A stretch of 25,361 nucleotides of DNA from Gnetum montanum. Its lineage: Eukaryota; Streptophyta; Gnetopsida; Gnetales; Gnetaceae. The position numbers were made by a program, and so were the translations under genes. The DNA lies in contig MNCI01005417.1 of NCBI GenBank assembly GCA_015680685.1, forward strand, positions 24,310 to 49,670, in the 5' to 3' direction. Each line of letters begins with the position of its first letter. The stretch's first letter is position 1. This document shows positions 19,081 to 25,361 of the stretch, piece by piece. The notes below the pieces were generated by a model that was not told the origin of the DNA, did no database searches, and was given only the letters and a program-made list of their open reading frames with translations.

Positions 19081-20350
19081 TGACGATTGAACCCCAAATT
19101 GAAGCATATTATCAAAGAGGAAATTGAACATCTCTTCAAGGCGGGGTTCATCTATCAAATCATAGATAGTGAATGGGTTAGCCCACTCATAATTGTGCCA
19201 AGAAATGGTAGCAAGTGACAAGTTTGTATTGATTTCAATTAAACATGGTGACCTATAAAGATCATTTCCCATTGCCATTTTTGGACCAAATGTTGGACAC
19301 TATCTCTGGGTGTTACTATTATAGCTTCCTAGATGGTTATAATGGCTATAACTAGATTCAAATTGTGGAAGAGGATTAGGAAAAAATAATATTTACAAGT
19401 TCATAGGGGACTTTTGCATATAAAAAGATGCCTTTTGGTTTGTGCAATGTCCCTACAACAATCCAATGCCTTGTCTCAAGTATTTTTCAACAATAAATTG
19501 GTAGTGGGGTGGAAGTCTTCATAAATGACTTCTCCACCTATGGTGCTACATTTGAGCAAGCCTTAAACCACCTTGAGCAAGTGCTTAAAAGGTGTGTGAA
19601 GACCAATCTTCGACTCAATTGGCAAAAGAGCCATTTGATGATCTAGGAGGATATTGTATTAGGACATAGAATCTCACAAGTAGGTATTGAGGTGAACCTT
19701 GAAAAGATTAGGATCCTCCAAGGAATAACTTATCAATAAAAAATCATTAAATATGTCTAGTCATTCCTTGGACACATTGGCTACTATTGGTGATTCATAG
19801 AGAAGTTCTCTAAGACCATGAAATCATTGGTTGAGTTGACAAAGAAAGATGCTCCATTCATATGGGTCAAGGAATGTGAAAAGGTATTGCAACAACTCAA
19901 AGAAAATCTTGTAGAAATTCCAATTCTATAAGCACGTGATTGGTTCCATCTATTTCACATCATGAAAATTTATTAAACTATGCTTTGGAATCTGTGCTTA
20001 TGTAGTTAGATGATTAGAAATGTCCTTATTATATCCATTGCTTAAGTTGAAGCATTATGGGTGCATAGCTTAACTACACCACAATAGAGAAAGAGTTGAT
20101 GGCAGTGGGGTATGCCTTGGAAATGTTTAGGCACTATGTGCTTGGATACAAGGTGTTTGTGCGCACTAATCACAATGCCATTTGCTTCCTCATGAACAAC
20201 CTAAAAATGAACCCCCATGTCATATGATGGTTGGTGATCTTGCAGGAGTTAGATCTTATAATGGTAGATCGAAATGGAACTGAGAACATGGTCACTGATC
20301 ACTTGTCTCTATTACGATGGGACAACAAAGAGGAGGAGAGCTCGCTTTCT
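19081..20350 (+). pseudogene. Athila-like reverse transcriptase and RNase H, broken
   Basis: RT begins LNPKLKHIIKEEIEHLFKAG with SEWVSPLIIVPRNG in one frame. It continues after a frameshift near 19245 with YKDHFPLPFLDQMLDTISG, motif A FLDGYNGYN (19326-19352), KMPFGLCNVPTTIQ near 19430, and the catalytic box at 19515-19545 as EVFINDFSTYG. The expected F-M-D-D has become F-I-N-D. IVLGHRISQVGIEV near 19660 and SFLGHIGYY near 19760 mark the thumb and connection. RNase H is represented by TTIEKELMAVGYALEMFRHY and VFVRTNHNAICFL (20078-20200), where the usual Asp of T-D-H is Asn. The first RNase H aspartate segment (near 19960) is too decayed to read. It reads on into the integrase frame. Multiple stops; not functional. 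Confidence 0.88.
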
Positions 20351-20383
20351 AATTAATTTTCTGATAAACTCTTCTTTACTAGT

Positions 20384-21640
20384 GTGATAAATGAACAAGT
20401 GCTTGTTGAGCCTACATGGTACAATGACATCCTCACTTATCTTCTCACTCAAGAGATGTCACAAGACTTGGATCATTGGAAGAAACAACAATTTCTTCAT
20501 CAGGCCAAATGCTTCATGGAAATCAATGAACATCTTTATAACTTATGCGTTGATGGCTTGGTGCATTGGTGTGTCCTTGACGTTGATCAACTATGTGTTC
20601 TCCAAGACACTCATGCGGGTCCTTATGGGGGCCACTCTATAGGGAAGAACACAACCATTGAGATCTTGATGACAAGGAATTATTGGCCAACAATTTTTAG
20701 GGATGCCCATCAATTCATCAACTCTTATGAATGTTGTTAATGAGATGGTGGGATGATTGCTCCAATGAAGGGGCCTCAACAATGGATCCAACCATTGGAA
20801 TCCTTCAACATTTGGGGCATAGACTTCATGGATCCCATCATTCCCATGTTAAATGGAAAGGTGTACATAATAGTTGTGATTGACTATTGTATGAAATGGG
20901 TAGAAGCAACAACTATCACCAATTGTACATCATTTACTACTGATCAATTTGTACAACAGAATGTTGTAGATAGGTTTGGAGTGCTATCTGCACTAATTTT
21001 TGACAATGGTACACATTTTACAGGTGCTACATTTCACAAGCTCATGTAACACTTGGGGTTTGAACATAAACTAACAACACTCTACCACCCTCAAGCCAAT
21101 GGTCAAGCAAAGGTTACCAATAGGGAGATCACCAAGATCTTAACTAGAATAATAAGCAAGTATAAGAGAAATTAGAGTACAAAACTTAGCGATGTCCTTT
21201 GGTCATACTGATCAACATGGAGACTCCCTATAGGCTACTCTCCCTATGAGTTGGTGTATAAGAAATTACCAACTCTTCCAATTCAATCTGAGCTCCATAC
21301 ACTTTCAATAGCCTATGACCTTGATCTTGACCTTAGCCTAGCACAAAAAGAAAGATTAATCAACCTTAATGTGCTTGATGAGAATTGATTGGCTGTCCTA
21401 TCCTTGAATGAAGTGCAGAAAGCATTCAACAAAAAGTGCCATGACCTTAGTATAAGGAAAGTCAAATTTGAATCAAGAGATAAGGTCCTTTACTAGAACC
21501 CCACATACATACCTCAAAAGACTAAGTTTCAAACATTGTGGAAATGACCCTATATCATTTATGAAACCTTTTTTTCTAGGGTCATGTTGATCTATAAACT
21601 TGAGAGCCTAAACAAGAAACAACTGGTCAAAATTTAACAA
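20384..21640 (+). pseudogene. Athila-like integrase, broken
   Basis: The N-terminal zinc-binding part is open at 20384-20740 (DTHAGPYGGHSIGKNTTIEI, NYWPTIFRDAHQFI, then YECC before a TAA). The catalytic core follows in the same frame: WGIDFMDPIIP (first Asp 20822-20824), IDYCMKWVEATTI, IFDNGTHFTGA (second Asp 21002-21004), and HPQANGQAKVTNREI. The third catalytic residue, 36 codons after the second Asp as in DD35E, is Lys (AAG, 21110-21112) instead of Glu. The C-terminal part continues with stops (GYSPYELVYKKLP near 21235, KVKFESRDKVLY near 21460) to about 21640. There is no chromodomain. The enzyme would join cDNA to host DNA if intact; here it is catalytically dead and truncated by stops at 20738 and 21047. 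Confidence 0.9.
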
Positions 21641-23240
21641 CTTAAACCTTTTCATGAGACTAAGCAAGCCAGCACAAGCAACACCTCATCGGATGAACAA
21701 CCTTGCTCAATTTTTTAGATCTCTTCCTTTCAACTTAGTTGCGGAGGAGATGGCTATCTGTGCCAACCATATAAGTGGCTCCTTAGTTTTTCTACTTTTT
21801 TGTTTCATACTTTCTTTATTTTTAGACATCTTTGTTTTATACTCTATTATTTTTCCATTTTTTTCTTTTACAACATTGTTAATATGTTTTATCTTTTTTG
21901 AATATTTTTCAATTTCTTTTATATTTTACTTTCTTTTTGTGGGAATTTTTACTATTTTCTAATAAAATGCTTTATTGGCAATAGGACATAGTGGTGTTGT
22001 AGCTATTGCTAATGTTGGTTTGTACTTAATGTTTTGATTCCTCATGCCTAGTTTCTATTTTTGAATTTTTTTTCTTTTTTATGGAACAAGCAGTGAGTCC
22101 ACGTCATCCACCCATCCACCAACTCTATGATCTTCCTAGTTTGGAAGTATGAGGTCCCTTCTTCATTAATGAAAGATTAACAGACTTGTGACCTTGGTAA
22201 TTTTCAAACTTGGAAAAGATTCAAAGGTTTGAAAAGGATGTGATTTCAAGGGGATTTGATACTCTTTGTGCCTTTCTACTTGCTTGAGTGTAATTCTATT
22301 TTTCATGGATTTCTTACCATTCCATGTTGACCAATAACATGAAGTTAATAAGTCTTTGCATTATGTGGTTCCCATCCAAAAACCCATAAAAATATAAAAT
22401 TGAAAAAAAAAGGATGGGAATTCAAAGCACACCCCTTAGACAAAATAATAGGTTTAAATCACTAATTATGGGACTAGAAAGACATGCTACCATGCCTAAA
22501 GGTCCCCTCTAACTAAGGTCCTTTCTCACTTTCTTCTTCTCTTTCTTCTCAAATAAGAAATGATGATTGATCTATGGGGGCATTCCTGTATCTTGAGGAG
22601 GTGGTCTAGTCTTAGAGTGATGATGTGAAGTCACTGAAAGTGGTTGGTTTTGATCTAGACTAAGGATGGACTTTATTAGGTTATTTAACCATAAAATCCA
22701 CAAGGGACTTCATGTGATCATGATTATAAATTCCATTCCATTTTCTCTCTCATCCATCATGCTTTCCATAACTCTTGGTTCAATGTCTTAGTTTGAATTG
22801 TTAAGATTCTTAGGTAGATTCTTTTGAATTCGATCCTTAACTTTTCATAACCATTAATCAACTGTGGGGTCCATGGACTCCTTAGCTAAGGTTATGTAAG
22901 GGAAAAAAGGGCATGAGATTGCTATGGGGAGGACCCACTGACATATCTCTTGGTTGGGTTAGTTAATTTCCTTATCCTTAGGCATTTCAATGATCAAATC
23001 TTGCTTGTGCCCATCGATACATCCAATTGTGCACTCCTTAAGGCATTTTTCTCCAAAATTTCATTCTCTAAATTAATTTCTCCAATTTTGTGAACTTCAA
23101 GCCCTCTTCTAATTTTTTCATCATGTTCATGGCTTTTTTGGATCTCTAAAAAGATCAATTTCATGTTTAAACTCTCTTTATTTTTCATATTTTTCAAAGT
23201 GACAAAATTTTGGTCATAGGCTCCATAAATGGGTATCCAT
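21641..23240 (+). other. Non-coding region between integrase and the possible 3' LTR
   Basis: T-rich from about 21780 to 22080, then mixed AT-rich sequence with no recognisable motif. Athila elements often hold an envelope-like ORF here; I see no convincing remnant of one. The hydrophobic 102-codon frame at 21654-21962 is a product of the T-rich composition. Confidence 0.5.
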
Positions 23241-23979
23241 TGATGAAGCCCATGTGTAAATGGGACCATGTATATAGGATCTTGTCAGTGTAGGGTTCCA
23301 CCTTCCTATATATAGGTGTCCACACTTAGTGATTTTCACATTTTCTTAAGAATGAGAGGGATTTTTTTAATTTTTCAGAGACTAGAACCTTTCAAGAGCC
23401 ATAACTTCTTAACTGTTTTTTTGATTCACTCCTTTCTTTGGCCTTGTAGCTACTAGAGATAAGGTCTTTGTTGTGGCAGCGAAAAACCTTAAGTTTTTGA
23501 TGATTTTTTTTTTTGAAAAAAAATTTAACTCCCACAAGGTTTAACAAAGAAAGCAACATTAAAATATCAAATTATAAGAGTTAAACCCTTCCAACAAGCT
23601 TTAGTAACATTCTAAGTTGAAAATCATTGAAATAGTAATAAAATAATCAATTTTCCATGGTTCAGAGTTAGCCTAAGTTTAATTACCCAATGAGACAAGG
23701 TATTTAAATGTTATAAGTTACACGGTAAATGCTAATCCTTGGTTATGTTTTGATCATAGTTGGCACTGAAAGGAAAGCATGCACAAGAAGGAGGATTGTC
23801 CCAACTAAGGGACAAATGACCATGAATGGGAAGGGGTCAAAAATAGGCCCATGAGCAAGTAGAGATCCATGCCATGAAACCTCTTTGAGAGGAGCTTGAA
23901 GTGGAATCTATCCAATAGATTCCTAAAAAAGTGACCACAATCGAACAATCTCACCAAGATAAGGCACTTGAACCTAGAT
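23241..23979 (+). repeat. Possible diverged 3' LTR of the Athila-like element
   Basis: It starts tgatgaag like the 5' LTR at 14528. It then shares gatc(c/t)tgtca(a/g)tgtagggtt (14575 and 23278) and a TATA-like ctatatata (23306) in the same order, although at shorter distances. I cannot follow the similarity further, and the end is replaced by an oppositely oriented LTR at 23980. If correct, this is a truncated 3' LTR. Confidence 0.35.
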
Positions 23980-24986
23980 TGATGAGTGGTGAGGTACCCC
24001 TACATTCAACCATACGAATACAAGCATGTATGTGTGATTTGGTTGAACTTCACAGACGGACTAGTTGTGGCACCTAGATAGTCACATGTTGATTGCAATT
24101 CGGTGTTGTTGATGTGTAAATTTTGGACATGCGAACACCTGTGAAAAACTCGTTTGAGGAGACTATAGCCTAGGGCGCCTCCCGTATGGGTACGGAAACT
24201 TGGGAATAGTCTTAGTTGAAAAAGCTATGTGACAGTAAAATATTTAAAACTTAACTTTGATTTAATATTTAAATATTTAAATTTAATTTAATATTGAAAA
24301 CTTAAAATAATTTATGCAATTTATAAAACGATAAATAATTCAAATATTATATGTCCCACTGCAAAAGGTGCTTGCGGTTGTTGTCCCTGTTGCTGCCTTT
24401 GTGGTAGAGACAGATTTGCCTACTGCAACAATTACTTGCAACGGAGAAAAGAGGATTGCTCGCTGCTGCCACGCACTCTGCTATGCTCATGCGATCTGGG
24501 CGTTGGCCATCGTGTCAAGAGCTCCTACACTAGAGGTAGAACTTGCGGCAGAGGACTATGCGCCAGTGAAGGACGGATGGACAGCAACAGGCAGTGGAGC
24601 AACGACGAATGAAGACAGTGTGTGACCTTCGGTCGTCGCTCTCGAAACCTGGAAGCCGCAGTTGAACCCAAGGGAACCTGCAACTGACGAGAAACCAAAA
24701 AAGAACCAAGAAAACAGCCACTAGAATCTGCCTGTGAAACCTGCAGAAATAAGACAAGTGAAACCAAAGCCTAGCAGTAGAAGGCTGAAATCCTTCGGTG
24801 AATTCAGGCCGAAACCTCCTCCCTCAGCTCCATCACCTTGATGGCTTTTTATAGCCAATTTTAGGGTTAGGGTAACCCATCTTTTTTTTGTTTTCAATTT
24901 TTAATTTTGTATTCTTCTTTCCTTTTTTTTTCTTAAAAAAAATAGACAAAGGCCCCATGCCAAGCATGGGCGTGTTGGCCTCAACA
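23980..24986 (-). repeat. LTR of another element, minus orientation (1007 bp)
   Basis: On the minus strand it starts TGTTGAGGCC at 24986, next to a G-rich polypurine tract, has a TATA box 130 bp in, and ends CTCACCACTCATCA at 23980. The terminus matches LTR copy a (9865) at 20 of 21 bases. The leader part (24360-24780) is richer in GC and CpG than its surroundings. With the polypurine tract on the right, this is the element's 3' LTR, and the body lies beyond the window to the right. Confidence 0.68.
24843..24856 (-). promoter_or_regulatory. TATA box of the right-hand LTR
   Basis: The minus strand reads GGCTATAAAAAGCC, a strong TATA element flanked by complementary GGCT/AGCC. It lies about 130 bp from the inferred LTR start. 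Confidence 0.6.
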
Positions 24987-25001
24987 CTTAGCCCCCCAAA
25001 C
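24987..25001 (-). other. Polypurine tract of the right-hand element
   Basis: The minus strand reads GTTTGGGGGGCTAAG just before the LTR start TGTTGAGG. A G-rich tract at this position primes plus-strand synthesis in Ty3/gypsy elements. Confidence 0.55.
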
Positions 25002-25238
25002 TACAGATTGCATGCAAGTGCAAGAACTAGAAAATTTTGAATGAAAATGCAAATGGTGAGGAAACAAAAACAACATGGAACAAGAAATGAAAACTTGAAA
25101 GTAAACTATAATGTTCTAAACATGATCAAAATAGCCAAATAATCAAAAGTGACACCGACATAGGCCATCCAAACAACCATTAAAATCTAAATATATAATT
25201 TATTGATATTTTGACTAAGATCTATAAATATATATGTG

Positions 25239-25273
<35 letters not shown>

Positions 25274-25361
25274 TTAAGCTCTCATTTTCAATATTCTCAC
25301 AAGGTAACAGTAAAAGTATGCAGACTATTTTGAGCAAGTGACTTATACAAAACTTAATGAG
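25002..25361. other. Edge of the right-hand element, AT-rich, no gene
   Basis: No open frame or motif. It is expected to be the non-coding 3' internal region of the minus-strand element whose LTR is at 23980-24986. It contains a TA dinucleotide run at 25243-25270. Confidence 0.5.
25243..25270. repeat. TA dinucleotide microsatellite (about 14 units)
   Basis: Uninterrupted alternating T and A for 28 bases, with shorter AT-rich alternations just upstream. Confidence 0.95.

Larger units (their letters stand above)
14528..23979 (+). mobile_element. Degenerate Athila-like Ty3/gypsy retrotransposon
   Basis: Plus-strand order: LTR (14528-15421), tRNA-Asp-type primer-binding site, gag, protease, RT, RNase H, integrase. 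The protein style (FLDGYNGYN, KMPFGLCN, GIDFMDP) and the primer site fit the Athila group of plant Ty3/gypsy elements rather than chromoviruses; no chromodomain follows the integrase. About 1.6 kb of non-coding sequence lies between the integrase and a possible 3' LTR near 23241, also normal for that group. Frames change at least four times and stops are frequent. The right boundary is uncertain: I place it at 23979, where an LTR in the opposite orientation begins. Confidence 0.85.

Noticed and set aside
21654-21962. 102-codon plus-strand ORF with many Phe, Leu and Ile, looking like a membrane protein
   Set aside because: The hydrophobic text comes from a T-rich tract; the start continues the decayed end of the integrase region, and no family motif is present.
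22994-23269. 91-codon minus-strand ORF rich in Lys and Glu
   Set aside because: It is antisense to the Athila-like element and overlaps the possible 3' LTR start. No motif was recognised, so chance in AT-rich DNA is the simpler explanation.
24368-24767. ORFs on both strands in the right-hand LTR (85 codons plus, 80 and 75 codons minus)
   Set aside because: They lie in the inferred transcribed leader of an LTR, overlap one another and have no recognisable motif; higher GC lowers stop frequency.

Overview
This window looks like repeat-dominated intergenic DNA from a land plant, most likely a flowering plant. It is AT-rich and largely CpG-poor, and it is built almost entirely of old, broken LTR retrotransposons of plant Ty3/gypsy lineages (a chromodomain-bearing chromovirus, an Athila-like element and a Tat/Ogre-like gag-protease fragment). 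There is also a probable Ty1/copia LTR remnant. I see no intact host gene, no tRNA or rRNA gene, no CRISPR array and nothing bacterial. The species cannot be named from this sequence.

Layout. (1) 1-5272, minus strand: a nearly complete chromovirus running right to left: LTR 4752-5272, initiator-tRNA-Met-type primer-binding site 4739-4749, gag, protease, RT, RNase H, integrase with a C-terminal chromodomain, polypurine tract about 265-279, and a partial second LTR at 1-261 cut by the window edge. (2) 5273-6100: a two-copy ~100-bp tandem repeat and a probable minus-strand copia-type LTR. (3) 6100-9864: mostly non-coding, with a cluster of 20-bp palindromes, a plus-strand TATA box near 7930 and a poorly recognised plus-strand coding remnant at about 9102-9864. 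(4) 9865-13600: an LTR fragment in minus orientation, a 105-N gap, a CpG-rich 17-bp array, a plus-strand gag-protease pseudogene of Tat/Ogre type, then a closely similar LTR fragment in plus orientation. The two LTR fragments form an inverted repeat around the gap. (5) 13602-14527: a coiled-coil-like ORF remnant. (6) 14528 to about 23979, plus strand: an Athila-like element with 5' LTR 14528-15421, tRNA-Asp-type primer-binding site, gag, protease, RT, RNase H and integrase, and perhaps a diverged 3' LTR beginning near 23241. (7) 23980-24986: the LTR of another element in minus orientation with its polypurine tract on the right; that element's body continues past the window.

How it fits together. 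LTRs supply promoter and termini, the primer-binding site primes reverse transcription, Gag packages, and protease, RT/RNase H and integrase copy and insert. None of the three bodies could do this alone. All carry stops and frameshifts, and most have lost specific catalytic or metal-binding residues. The chromovirus integrase is a partial exception: it keeps its D-D-E residues with the exact 35-residue spacing but has other lesions. Where a key residue is lost, the change is usually one explained by a C:G to T:A transition, as expected for methylated, silenced repeats decaying by deamination.

The single-N positions (13601, 16470), the 105-N gap and a 30-base G run are places where the assembly should not be trusted to be contiguous. 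I did not find a convincing undescribed functional system. The most unusual items are the palindrome cluster, the 17-bp array beside the gap, the inverted LTR pair and two unidentified ORF remnants.
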